A stretch of DNA of 8,668 bases from a bacterium (GTDB lineage Bacteria; Chlamydiota; Chlamydiia; Chlamydiales; JAFEGQ01), in NCBI GenBank assembly GCA_021809305.1, contig JAKBAF010000033.1, forward strand, positions 1-8,668, in the 5' to 3' direction. Under the pieces are notes generated by a model that made no database searches, was not told the DNA's origin, and saw only the letters and a list, made by a program, of their open reading frames with translations. Positions within the stretch are counted from its first letter, which is position 1. Each line of letters begins with the position of its first letter. The translations under genes and the position numbers were made by a program. Positions 1 through 6,400 of the stretch are shown piece by piece.

Positions 1-351
1 TAGACCCACCCCAAAAAAGAGGGCGAGGACAAAGCAGAGAGCCGAGTCTTGACGCACCTTGAGACGGCGCTCCATAAAATCTATAAGATAGAGGCCAGTA
101 AGCGCCGTGAGAAAGGCAAAGCAGAGCACAATTGGAGCTGTGAACCTCTCCATGAAAGCCGGGAGTGATCCTATGATTGATAGACCAAAGACCACTCCTG
201 GGTAGGCGGCGTGGGAGAGCGTCTCCCCTAAGAGCGATCGTCGCCTTATAAAGGAGAGAACACCCACAAGTGAGGCCGTTAACGCCATTAGCATGCAGCC
301 AATCATGGGGCCGCGCAAGACCGGATCTGTAAAAAAAGAGAATAGCGACAT
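1..351 (-). CDS. ytgC: Metal ABC transporter permease, YtgC/MntB-like (N-terminal 117 residues, cut by window edge)
   Basis: This is the inner-membrane channel subunit of an ABC importer for Mn/Zn/Fe ions, family ABC-3. Only the first 117 codons lie in the window, and the frame is open to base 1. Hydrophobic stretches at about residues 14-35, 50-63, 72-91 and 103-117 fit membrane helices. A basic turn (residues 36-38, RRR) is followed by GETLSHAAYPGVV at about 42-54, which matches the conserved loop of this permease family. The ATG at 351-349 starts two bases after the stop codon of the upstream ATPase gene, so the two are co-transcribed and probably translationally coupled. In Chlamydia the equivalent gene encodes a permease fused to a DtxR-like repressor (YtgR). 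Whether that fusion exists here cannot be seen because the 3' part lies outside the window. Confidence 0.9.
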   Translation of the reverse strand, partial: MSLFSFFTDPVLRGPMIGCMLMALTASLVGVLSFIRRRSLLGETLSHAAYPGVVFGLSIIGSLPAFMERFTAPIVLCFAFLTALTGLYLIDFMERRLKVRQDSALCFVLALFFGVGL

Positions 352-353
352 TT

Positions 354-1139
354 TTACGGCAACCCCAAGCTCTTGGTCTTTGAGAGAGCCTGCGCTTCGC
401 TCAATAGGACCTGGCTCTTACCAAAAGCGCGCTCCAAGGCGCCCGCTTGAAAGACCTCAGCAACAGGCCCAGCACCAACAAGTCGCATATTCAGAATGAT
501 CACCCAGTCAAAGTAGGAAGAGACGGTAGAGAGATCGTGGTGAACCACAAAAATTGTCTTTCCCGCTTGCTGAAGTTGCCGCATGCTATCAACAATCACC
601 GCTTCGGTGACCGCGTCTATCCCAGCAAAGGGTTCATCAAAGAAGTAGAGGTCTCCCTCTTGGAGAAGAGCCCTTGCAAGAAAGACCCTCTGCTGCTGAC
701 CACCTGAGAGCTTAGCGATCTGCCTTTGCGCAAACTCGGCCATCCCGACCCTCTCAAGCATCCGCATCGCCCCCTCGCGATCTGCCTTTCTTGGCAAGCG
801 AAAGAGGCCAAGCCTCCCATAGCGGCCCATCAAGACAACATCGATGACGCGGATGGGGAACTCCCAGTCAACAGAGGAGCGCTGAGGGACATAGGCTATG
901 CGATGACGCACTTCTTTATAGGGCTTAGAGAAGAGCTCTATGCTCCCCGTCAGTGGCCGAACCATTCCAAGTGCGGCCTTAAGAAATGTTGTTTTTCCCG
1001 CCCCGTTTGGGCCGATAATGCCAACTAAGCTACCTGCTGGCACCTCGAGGCTAAGATCCCAAAGCACTGGCACCTTATCGTAGCTAACATTGAGGTGATC
1101 AACCTTAAGTACTATCTCCCTTGATTTCACCTCAGCCAT
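354..1139 (-). CDS. ytgB: Metal ABC transporter ATP-binding protein, YtgB/MntA-type
   Basis: This cytoplasmic ATPase of 261 residues powers metal-ion import with the neighbouring permease and binding protein. The nucleotide-binding motifs are all intact: Walker A GPNGAGKTT at residues 43-51, Q-loop glutamine 86 in YVPQR, signature LSGGQQQR at 144-151, Walker B LYFFDEP at 164-170, D-loop AGID at about 172-175, and the switch histidine 201 in VVHHDL. The YVPQR...DWEFP segment after the Q-loop is typical of the Mn/Zn/Fe importer subgroup. The length is normal for the family. The ATG lies four bases downstream of the binding-protein stop codon, and the permease starts two bases after this gene ends, so all three belong to one leftward operon. 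The exact metal cannot be told from the ATPase. Confidence 0.95.
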   Translation of the reverse strand: MAEVKSREIVLKVDHLNVSYDKVPVLWDLSLEVPAGSLVGIIGPNGAGKTTFLKAALGMVRPLTGSIELFSKPYKEVRHRIAYVPQRSSVDWEFPIRVIDVVLMGRYGRLGLFRLPRKADREGAMRMLERVGMAEFAQRQIAKLSGGQQQRVFLARALLQEGDLYFFDEPFAGIDAVTEAVIVDSMRQLQQAGKTIFVVHHDLSTVSSYFDWVIILNMRLVGAGPVAEVFQAGALERAFGKSQVLLSEAQALSKTKSLGLP

Positions 1140-1143
1140 AGAC

Positions 1144-2145
1144 CTATCTCTCCTCGCTCATAAGATGCGCTGCAATGACATTGGCATTGTGCCGCATCAT
1201 CTTCTCGTAGGTCTCAGCTCCTGACCCCTCCGCCCCCATAGCGTCGGCATAGAGAGGAGCATCAGCAACGCGGACAGTAAGGCCCAGAGAGCGACCCGAC
1301 TCAATGATCTTGCGCAAGGAGTCGCGGGAGACATTTGACTCTGGGAAGAGGACCTCGATGCGATAGGCTGCAAGATGCGCAACAACGCCCTGGATGTCCC
1401 GAGAGCTAAGTTGACCTTCTGGGGATAGCCCTTCAGGGGCTGTGCAACGCCTCTCCCAGTTCTTTGCACCGCGCTCCTCCTCGGTTGCAAGGTAGCGCCT
1501 TGTAAAGTAGTTAAAGGCGTCGTGGCTTGTGACAAGGTAGCGTCTATCGAGCGGAACCCTATCAACTAGTGCTGCAACCTCCGCATGGAGATCGAGCAGT
1601 CGCCTCTTTAAAGCCTCTCCCCTCAACCTATACTCCTCACTAAATTCACGATTCTTTGAGGAGAGTATGCCAACTACAACATCGACCCCCTTGGCCCAAA
1701 GAAAGACGTCGGTCCAAATGTGAGGATCGAGCTGTCCATTGATGACAACGCAGGCCGCTGGCTCTTCTCTAATGATCGCATCCCCGATAGCATAAGCCTT
1801 ATCACTCTCTGCAAGATAGCGACTCAGGGAGGCGCCATGCTCTAACCCCAAACCATTATAAAAAATCACATCCGCAAGAGCTAATTTGTCGTCATCACCC
1901 TTGACAAGCTCATAGCTATGGGGGTCAAGGGCACCTTGTATCAACGTGAGGTGTTCAATGGTATCGCCGCCCACCTCTTCGACAAGGCCACCGATCATAC
2001 CAATAGAGGAGAGGACACGGAGGCGCCCCCCTTCATTTGACCAGTCATTCGGCGCTGCCCTTCTCTCCTGCCGGCTGCAAGCGACACCGAGAGCCATGAG
2101 GCCAATTACACAAACAACAGCAAATAATTTACTAAGACGACTCAT
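1144..2145 (-). CDS. ytgA: Periplasmic metal-binding protein of ABC importer (YtgA/TroA/ZnuA family)
   Basis: This solute-binding protein delivers metal ion to the permease; 333 residues from the chosen start. I chose the ATG at 2145 over a TTG at 2208 in the same frame. The ATG begins a clean signal peptide (MSRLSKLF then a hydrophobic run), and the best promoter candidate would start transcription downstream of the TTG. The signal peptide ends LMALGVACS. The cysteine at residue 23 could be a lipidation site, although Gly at -3 is a poor lipobox. Four likely metal ligands are visible: His76 (DPHSY), His142 (DPHIW), His208 (TSHDAF) and Asp301 (PLYADAMG). This His-His-His-Asp pattern fits the TroA/YtgA type rather than the His-His-Glu-Asp Mn-specific PsaA type. 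Cys132 and Cys234 in the mature protein could form a disulfide (inference). It is the first gene of the operon. Specificity (Fe, Mn or Zn) is undetermined. Confidence 0.93.
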   Translation of the reverse strand: MSRLSKLFAVVCVIGLMALGVACSRQERRAAPNDWSNEGGRLRVLSSIGMIGGLVEEVGGDTIEHLTLIQGALDPHSYELVKGDDDKLALADVIFYNGLGLEHGASLSRYLAESDKAYAIGDAIIREEPAACVVINGQLDPHIWTDVFLWAKGVDVVVGILSSKNREFSEEYRLRGEALKRRLLDLHAEVAALVDRVPLDRRYLVTSHDAFNYFTRRYLATEEERGAKNWERRCTAPEGLSPEGQLSSRDIQGVVAHLAAYRIEVLFPESNVSRDSLRKIIESGRSLGLTVRVADAPLYADAMGAEGSGAETYEKMMRHNANVIAAHLMSEER

Positions 2146-2183
2146 TCTGCTCAAGAGGTACCTCACTATCCCAAAGTCAATCC

Positions 2184-2212
2184 AGTTTACCTCTATTCCA
2201 CTTTCCAATCAA
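2184..2212 (-). promoter_or_regulatory. Candidate sigma70-type promoter for the ytg operon
   Basis: On the minus strand, TTGATT (2212-2207) and TAAACT (2189-2184) are separated by exactly 17 bases. Each box matches four of six consensus positions. Transcription would begin near 2177, giving a leader of about 32 nt before the ytgA ATG at 2145. A perfect 10-bp palindrome, GAGGTACCTC (2155-2164), lies in this leader, where a repressor could bind. No strong Shine-Dalgarno is visible directly upstream of the ATG. Confidence 0.4.
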
Positions 2213-2346
2213 AAGTCGTAACTGTTACACCGTCCACGGGAAAAGGCGCAGACAACCACTATCCCTACAAGCCCACCTTCAGCTTACCCCATGCGTCAAT
2301 AGAACCCTCGTTTCGCTCTATCGATTTTCTGATCGCTATTTTTTCT

Positions 2347-2404
2347 TGCGAGAAATCCCCCCCTTCATTAAAACCACGAGTTACTAAGACAGAAATGTCT
2401 CGCA
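2347..2404. repeat. Inverted repeat with nested GAAA-tetraloop hairpin
   Basis: TGCGAGA (2347-2353) is perfectly complementary to TCTCGCA (2398-2404). Inside it, AGACA (2387-2391) pairs perfectly with TGTCT (2396-2400) around a GAAA loop, a GNRA-class tetraloop that is stable in RNA. The two pairings share bases 2398-2400, so they compete. No T-tract follows, so it is not an ordinary terminator. Its function is unknown. Confidence 0.3.
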
Positions 2405-2563
2405 CCAGCCCTTCAGCCGCAGTTGTTTCACTAGCGATAATATGCGGATGATTGAGTAGGGTGGCACTTTTTGTTCAGATGGCCGTTATTTAAGGCGAAA
2501 GAAATGATCAGAACAGCTATTTTCGTTAGGAAGTGCGTTAGAGATTAAGCAACTCACGTTTCG

Positions 2564-2597
2564 GAGCGCCTCGATGTTCTATCCCAACATGGCGCTC
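2564..2597. repeat. Strong hairpin in intergenic region (12 bp with 3-nt bulge)
   Basis: GAGCGCC (2564-2570) pairs perfectly with GGCGCTC (2591-2597). Beyond a TCG bulge, ATGTT (2574-2578) pairs perfectly with AACAT (2586-2590), closing a 7-nt loop. Neither strand has a T-run after the stem, so an intrinsic terminator is unlikely. It lies about 110 bases upstream of the basic hypothetical gene. It could be part of a small RNA, a leader structure or a protein-binding site. Confidence 0.45.
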
Positions 2598-2705
2598 TAT
2601 ATCTCAAAAGGAATGGTGTCTCGTAGAATTGAGCAACCGCCTAAAGCTTATGGGATTTGAATTGGCAATTGTACACGATCTTACAACAAAAAAAGGTGAT
2701 GACCA

Positions 2706-3284
2706 ATGTCCGTTATGCAGGAAGACAAAAGAGAAGAGCAAATGCGCGGTGGCGCAATCACTCTCGAGAGCCTCGAAGGAACAATCAACAAGGCTCTAAA
2801 GAAGATCAATGGCCGCAAAGAGAATGATATCTGCAAATATCTCCCCTTTAACGGTGGATACATGCACCATTTCACCTTGCGCAAAATGAAAGCCGAGCAG
2901 CCCAAGAAGCTTTCAGAGCTTATTGACAGTTATATTATTGGCAACCCAAGCCCTAAGAAAGTTCCCCATAAGCCACGGAAGCCGCGCGGTTCACGCAAAC
3001 GGCCCGAGCTCATCACCCTTACTCGAGATGAGCTCGATCGCTTGCTTAGCACCCTCCGCCAAGCCGGTGACCATGAGATTGCAGCTCGATTTAGCCTAAA
3101 GAAGTCGCTCAATGCGATTAAAAAAGCGCTAATCCAATCCATTCGTCAGCATAAAGTTGACCACGAGCTTTGGAACGCCTTCTCAGAGGCGCTTAAGGCC
3201 CAGGTTGATGATAGTACCAAAGCTCTCGGCGCTCCTGCCCGCCCGCCCGCCTCAGCGATGGTCCAAATCGTCTCCCAACCCTAA
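2706..3284 (+). CDS. Basic protein of unknown function between ytgA and npt1 (position of chlamydial CT066)
   Basis: The product of 192 residues belongs to no family I can name. The ATG at 2706 directly follows an in-frame TGA (2700-2702) and has a good ribosome site, AAGGTGAT, just upstream, so the start is well supported. The N-terminal block (about residues 17-78) is helical-looking with a motif around ICKYLPFNGGYMHHFTLRKM. A very basic, proline-rich linker (about 82-99, including KPRKPRGSRKRP) follows. A second charged helical block (about 101-167) then leads to an Ala/Pro-rich tail. There is no signal peptide or membrane helix. The basic linker suggests nucleic-acid binding, or it may be a secreted or exported protein; both are guesses. 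The gene is a single unit with its own terminator at 3293-3340. By position it corresponds to the hypothetical gene between npt1 and ytgA in Chlamydia (recalled, not checked). Confidence 0.85.
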   Translation: MSVMQEDKREEQMRGGAITLESLEGTINKALKKINGRKENDICKYLPFNGGYMHHFTLRKMKAEQPKKLSELIDSYIIGNPSPKKVPHKPRKPRGSRKRPELITLTRDELDRLLSTLRQAGDHEIAARFSLKKSLNAIKKALIQSIRQHKVDHELWNAFSEALKAQVDDSTKALGAPARPPASAMVQIVSQP

Positions 3285-3292
3285 GTGTTAGC

Positions 3293-3340
3293 GTGTGTTC
3301 AGGCTCTTTCGCGAGTTGAGCCTGGACACACAATTTTTTT
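3293..3340 (+). terminator. Intrinsic terminator after the basic hypothetical gene
   Basis: A 14-bp stem is formed by bases 3293-3306 and 3318-3331 with a single G-T wobble and an 11-nt loop. It is followed by CAA and a run of seven T (3334-3340). It starts nine bases after the stop codon and should separate this gene from npt1. Confidence 0.9.
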
Positions 3341-3343
3341 CAA

Positions 3344-3373
3344 TTGCATTCTCTTTTCGCTGGAGTATATACT
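3344..3373 (+). promoter_or_regulatory. Candidate sigma70-type promoter for npt1
   Basis: TTGCAT (3344-3349) and TATACT (3368-3373, five of six consensus positions) are separated by 18 bases, just after the preceding terminator. Transcription would start near 3380, which leaves an untranslated leader of about 200 nt before the npt1 ATG at 3579. The leader contains a perfect palindrome TTACTAGTAA (3437-3446) and a short GGGCTT/AAGCCT hairpin, neither clearly functional. Confidence 0.5.
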
Positions 3374-3578
3374 TCACCCCTTTCACTTCATTGTGGGCTT
3401 CCAAAAAGCCTCAGTGGGGAGACTTGAGATCTGGTATTACTAGTAACGCGTGTCTTTAGAGCACCTGGCGCAATCCTTGTGACTAAATGAGCGGACCTAT
3501 TCAATAGCCGCCATTGAAATCACAAGTTGTGGAAGAGGGGCCAAGGCAGGCTAGAAACGCCTTTGAGGGTAAATTTAT

Positions 3579-5123
3579 ATGTCACAAAGCACAACTCAGG
3601 AATTTGGGAAGTGGCGGTCACGACTGTGGCCTGTCCATGCCTATGAACTCAAAAAGTTCATTCCCATGCTGCTCATGTTCTTTCTTATCAGCTTTAACTA
3701 CACTGTCTTCCGCGACTGCAAAGACTCCATTGTCGTGCCTAGCTGCGGGGCCGGCGCCCTTCCATTCATTAAAGTTTATGGAACTGTTCCAGCAGCTGTT
3801 CTCTTTATGCTGATCTACTCCAAACTGAGCAATATCCTCAGTAAGCCAATGCTATTTTATGTGACGATCGCACCATTTGTGGCCTTCTTCGCACTCTTTG
3901 CATTCGTGCTCTATCCCTACCAGCACCTCTTCCACCCCACAGAATCTGCGGCGTGGCTAAGCGCGCATCTTCCAGAGAATTTGGCGCCCGTTGCACTGGT
4001 CTATCAAAACTGGACCTTTGCCCTCTTCTACGTCCTCTCTGAACTTTGGGGAAGTGCTATTCTCTCCTTGCTCTTCTGGGGATTTGCCAACGATATCACC
4101 CGAGTCTCAGAAGCTAAGCGCTTCTATGCCCTCTTTGGGCTTGGGGCCAATATTGCCCTCGTCTTCTCTGGCGAGTGCATCAAGTACTTCTCAAGAATTG
4201 CATCCCACCTCCCAGAACATGAAGCATGGGGGACAGCCCTCAAGTGGATGATGGGAGCCGCCTGCATCAATGGGGTACTTGTCATGGTGATCTACTCTTG
4301 GATGAATCGTGCCGTGCTTAAAGATCCTCGCTTCTACTCACCAGCTGAGATCAAAGGGAAGAAAGAGAAACCAAAGCTCGGCCTTTTCGAGAGCTTTTCC
4401 TACCTTGCCAAGTCTCCCTACATGCTCCTCATCGCAGCCATCGTCATCTGCTACGGGATGTCGATCAACTTTGTTGAGGTCAGCTGGAAGGGACAGATCG
4501 GAAAGGCCTTCCCTAACCACACGGACTACAGCTTCTTCATGGGAAATCTCTCGGAGATTACAGGTATTGTTACCTGCCTCATGATCCTCTTTGTCAGTGG
4601 TAACATCATGCGCCGATATGGATGGACCGTTGCCGCAATCCTAACACCTGTCATCCTAGGGCTTACAGCCTTTGCCTTCTTTGGCGGGCTCTTTGCTAAG
4701 GAGCACCTCACAGGACTTGCCCTTATGTTTGGCACCTCGCCGCTCATATTGGTGGTCATCTTTGGACTCATACAGAACGTTATGAGTAAGGCGACCAAGT
4801 ACTCTCTCTTCGATCCAACAAAAGAGATGAGCTACATTCCGCTCGATCAAGAGCAGAAGGTCAAGGGAAAGGCTGCAATCGATGTCGTGGGCGCAAGGCT
4901 CGGGAAGTCCGGCGGCTCTATTGTTCAACAATTCCTCATTGCCACCTGTGGCTTTGCGGGCATGCTGCCCTATGCAGCTGTAATGGTCGGTGTGACAATT
5001 GTCGCATGGATCTTTGCTGCCAAGGCACTTGGCAGGCGGTTCGGTGCGCTGCAAGCTAGACGTGAGGCTGAAAGTGCTGCTGTAAAGCCAGCAGCCATGG
5101 GCGCTCAAGAGGCCAAAGCGTAA
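3579..5123 (+). CDS. npt1: ATP/ADP translocase (NTT/Tlc family nucleotide transporter)
   Basis: This inner-membrane nucleotide transporter of 514 residues, with many hydrophobic helices, has the normal length for bacterial NTT proteins (TC 2.A.12). Family landmarks occur in order: RDCKDSIVV at 45-53, ALPFIKVYGTVPAA at about 60-73, FWGFANDITRVSEAKRFY at about 166-183, EVSWKGQIGKAFPN at 300-313, KYSLFDPTKEMSYIPLD at 417-433, and KGKAAIDVVGARLGKSGG at 439-456. The charged K/E residues needed for nucleotide antiport in this family are present in these blocks. In Chlamydia the equivalent Npt1 exchanges host ATP for bacterial ADP; the same role is inferred here. An H+-driven Npt2-like NTP importer cannot be excluded without alignment, though the ytg neighbourhood favours Npt1. 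The ATG at 3579 has GAGGG nine bases upstream. The cytoplasmic C-terminal tail is Ala/Glu-rich. The gene forms a single unit between two terminators. Confidence 0.95.
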   Translation: MSQSTTQEFGKWRSRLWPVHAYELKKFIPMLLMFFLISFNYTVFRDCKDSIVVPSCGAGALPFIKVYGTVPAAVLFMLIYSKLSNILSKPMLFYVTIAPFVAFFALFAFVLYPYQHLFHPTESAAWLSAHLPENLAPVALVYQNWTFALFYVLSELWGSAILSLLFWGFANDITRVSEAKRFYALFGLGANIALVFSGECIKYFSRIASHLPEHEAWGTALKWMMGAACINGVLVMVIYSWMNRAVLKDPRFYSPAEIKGKKEKPKLGLFESFSYLAKSPYMLLIAAIVICYGMSINFVEVSWKGQIGKAFPNHTDYSFFMGNLSEITGIVTCLMILFVSGNIMRRYGWTVAAILTPVILGLTAFAFFGGLFAKEHLTGLALMFGTSPLILVVIFGLIQNVMSKATKYSLFDPTKEMSYIPLDQEQKVKGKAAIDVVGARLGKSGGSIVQQFLIATCGFAGMLPYAAVMVGVTIVAWIFAAKALGRRFGALQARREAESAAVKPAAMGAQEAKA

Positions 5124-5180
5124 GGGACTAGCTAGCGATAGTTAAGGGTTGCGGCGCTTTTCGCCGTCCCCTCTTAGTTA

Positions 5181-5214
5181 AGCCCGCCGGATCTTTCTGG
5201 CGGGCTTTTTTTTT
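5181..5214 (+). terminator. Intrinsic terminator after npt1
   Basis: AGCCCGCC (5181-5188) pairs perfectly with GGCGGGCT (5199-5206) and is followed by a run of nine T. A smaller hairpin, CGGCG/CGCCG (5152-5166), lies upstream. The T-run serves only plus-strand transcripts. The convergent gene ending at 5231 has no comparable T-tract on its own strand. Confidence 0.93.
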
Positions 5215-5230
5215 AGCGAAGAGTTCACTT

Positions 5231-5665
5231 CTACAATCCAGCAACCAACTCTTGAAATGTTGGAAGATAGCCAAGCGATCCTCGAGCCGAGAAGAGATGG
5301 AGGGTTGTGAGGTTGGCAACAGCCAGATAAGGAGCTCCAACGTAGGCGTTGTAGCCACGTACTTGAGCAAGAACTGATTCAGTGAGAGGGAGTGCCTTGC
5401 ATTCAACAATAAGGAGAGGAGCTGCACTAACCGGTGCAAAGCAGACGAGGTCCACTCGTCTTAATGGTAGGGAGTGGCTGCCCAGATGGCGGCAGAGATG
5501 GTCAAGAGACCTCTCAACGGCAAGAAGACCTCGCGGAAAGCCAAGCGAATGAATCATAAGAGCGATAAGCCGCTGACGCACCTCCTCTTCGGGGGTGGCC
5601 GCGACCCACATCTCTCTTATTGGGTCGTATAGCTCACTCAGGCTCAATGACGCCGTAATTTCCAT
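5231..5665 (-). CDS. Stand-alone HSDR_N-like protein with PD-(D/E)xK nuclease core
   Basis: The product of 144 residues resembles the N-terminal domain of type I restriction R subunits that occurs alone in many bacteria (HSDR_N_2-type, PF13588-like; recognised by motif, not searched). The opening YDPIREMWVAATPEEEVRQ is typical of that family. The catalytic pattern is visible: Glu51 (AVE), Asp72 in RRVDLV, Glu88 and Lys90 in IVECKA, and Gln101 in QVRGYN. It is therefore probably a Mg-dependent endonuclease fold or a nucleic-acid-binding relative. No helicase, HsdM or HsdS is in the window, so a complete restriction system is not supported. The ATG at 5665 is preferred over a GTG at 5710 because it begins just ahead of the conserved domain. 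It overlaps the end of the hibernation-factor gene by 32 bases, which implies coupled translation. Its cellular role is unknown. Confidence 0.8.
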   Translation of the reverse strand: MEITASLSLSELYDPIREMWVAATPEEEVRQRLIALMIHSLGFPRGLLAVERSLDHLCRHLGSHSLPLRRVDLVCFAPVSAAPLLIVECKALPLTESVLAQVRGYNAYVGAPYLAVANLTTLHLFSARGSLGYLPTFQELVAGL

Positions 5666-6269
5666 CTTCTCTGCGATAAATAACCTTGAGCTTCTGATCA
5701 GCCTCAGCACGGAAGACGAGAAGCGGATCGCCCGCTAGTTCCATCTTCATGATCGCTTCTTTGAGTGTCAGCGTTTTGAGTAGCTGCTTCTCTTTAGCAA
5801 CAACCTTGTGTGGAGAGTAGAGGCCGACCTCGGCTTCAATGTTTATGCTCTCAATTTCGGCGTTGATATCTTCAAGCTCTTCTTCAGCCGTCGGAGCGAG
5901 GATGACATCCACATTCATCTCCACCTCTCTTACTTCCCTTGCATGATGCTCAAGAAGTCGGGAGCGATATTTAAGCACCCTCGCTCGAAGACGAGCAGTG
6001 GCCTTGTCAATTGCTGAGTAGATGTTATCCGTATTAGCTGAGACCTTGATCTTGGTGGCCCCAAAGAGGAGTTGAATATCACAGCTATGTTCAAGCTTGA
6101 TAACATCTAAAGTAACAATCGCCTGAATAATCCGCTCACCGATACGCTCGATCTTGGAGACTTTGTCTATAACATAGGCCTTTATGGCATCTGTAAGCTC
6201 GAAATGGCGGCCGATAACCGTGATCTCGTAACCCGATTGAAACTTCTCCGCTGTGCTCTTAGGATTCAT
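5634..6269 (-). CDS. hpf: Ribosome hibernation promoting factor, long form (HPF/RaiA)
   Basis: This protein binds the 30S subunit near the A and P sites and, in its long form, dimerises ribosomes into inactive 100S particles. The product has 211 residues. The N-terminal S30AE domain spans about residues 14-105, with ITVIGRHFELTDAIKAYV and basic RLRARVLKYRSR. An acidic linker follows (about 113-147), then the C-terminal dimerisation domain (about 155-209) with LTLKEAIMKMEL and the diagnostic VIYRREDGNYGVIEPE. The ATG at 6269 is chosen because TGGAGG lies just upstream; the frame extends to a GTG at 6302 without such a site. The linker makes it longer than the usual 185-190 residues. A TAGAAT (6330-6325) could be its -10 box, but no good -35 was found. 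It shares a leftward unit with the overlapping HSDR_N-like gene. In a chlamydia it could silence ribosomes in the infectious elementary body (inference). Confidence 0.95.
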   Translation of the reverse strand: MNPKSTAEKFQSGYEITVIGRHFELTDAIKAYVIDKVSKIERIGERIIQAIVTLDVIKLEHSCDIQLLFGATKIKVSANTDNIYSAIDKATARLRARVLKYRSRLLEHHAREVREVEMNVDVILAPTAEEELEDINAEIESINIEAEVGLYSPHKVVAKEKQLLKTLTLKEAIMKMELAGDPLLVFRAEADQKLKVIYRREDGNYGVIEPE

Positions 6270-6272
6270 GAC

Positions 6273-6278
6273 GCCTCC
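6273..6278 (-). promoter_or_regulatory. Shine-Dalgarno that sets the hpf start
   Basis: On the minus strand GGAGGC is followed by GTC and the ATG at 6269. It is the strongest ribosome site in the leftward block and supports the 211-residue product over a longer GTG-started version. Confidence 0.8.
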
Positions 6279-6400
6279 AGTTTGTGCTGCCACCTTCCTC
6301 ACAATACGTCGTTACACTCTTTTCATTCTAGTGATGGTTCCCGGAAATCCGTAGACCCCTTCACTCATCTTTTTCCCCAAGGCTTTGGCTGAGTCTCTCG

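Larger units (their letters stand above)
2213..2690. other. Long intergenic region between divergent ytg operon and basic hypothetical gene
   Basis: I see no convincing gene in this stretch. Plus-strand reading frames starting with ATG are at most about 27 codons. It holds two inverted-repeat structures, listed separately (2347-2404 and 2564-2597). No tRNA or known riboswitch motif was recognised. A TTGAAT (2657-2662) with TACAAC (2682-2687) at 19-base spacing is a poor but possible promoter for the downstream gene. The region could contain a small RNA, operators for the two divergent units, or a decayed gene; the sequence alone does not decide. Confidence 0.5.

Noticed and set aside
2146..2208. 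Longer YtgA starting at TTG 2208
   Set aside because: It would put 21 non-signal residues before a good signal peptide, and the likely transcription start lies downstream of this codon.
2462..2477. Possible sigma54 promoter, TGGCAC element
   Set aside because: The -24 GG half is present, but the GC doublet required 10 bases further on is absent (TC instead).
2574..2660. 27-codon plus-strand reading frame starting MFYPNMALY, with GGAG upstream
   Set aside because: It starts inside the 2564-2597 hairpin and shows no recognisable domain, signal peptide or coding bias; frames this short are common by chance.
3437..3446. Perfect palindrome TTACTAGTAA in the npt1 leader as an operator
   Set aside because: Roughly eight perfect 10-bp palindromes are expected by chance in a window this size, and nothing else supports it.
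5231..5665. Complete type I restriction-modification system
   Set aside because: Only an N-terminal R-subunit-like domain is present; no helicase, methylase or specificity gene is in the window.
5666..5710. GTG start at 5710 for the HSDR_N-like gene
   Set aside because: No ribosome site is visible and the added residues are unlike the family; it would deepen the overlap with hpf to 77 bases.
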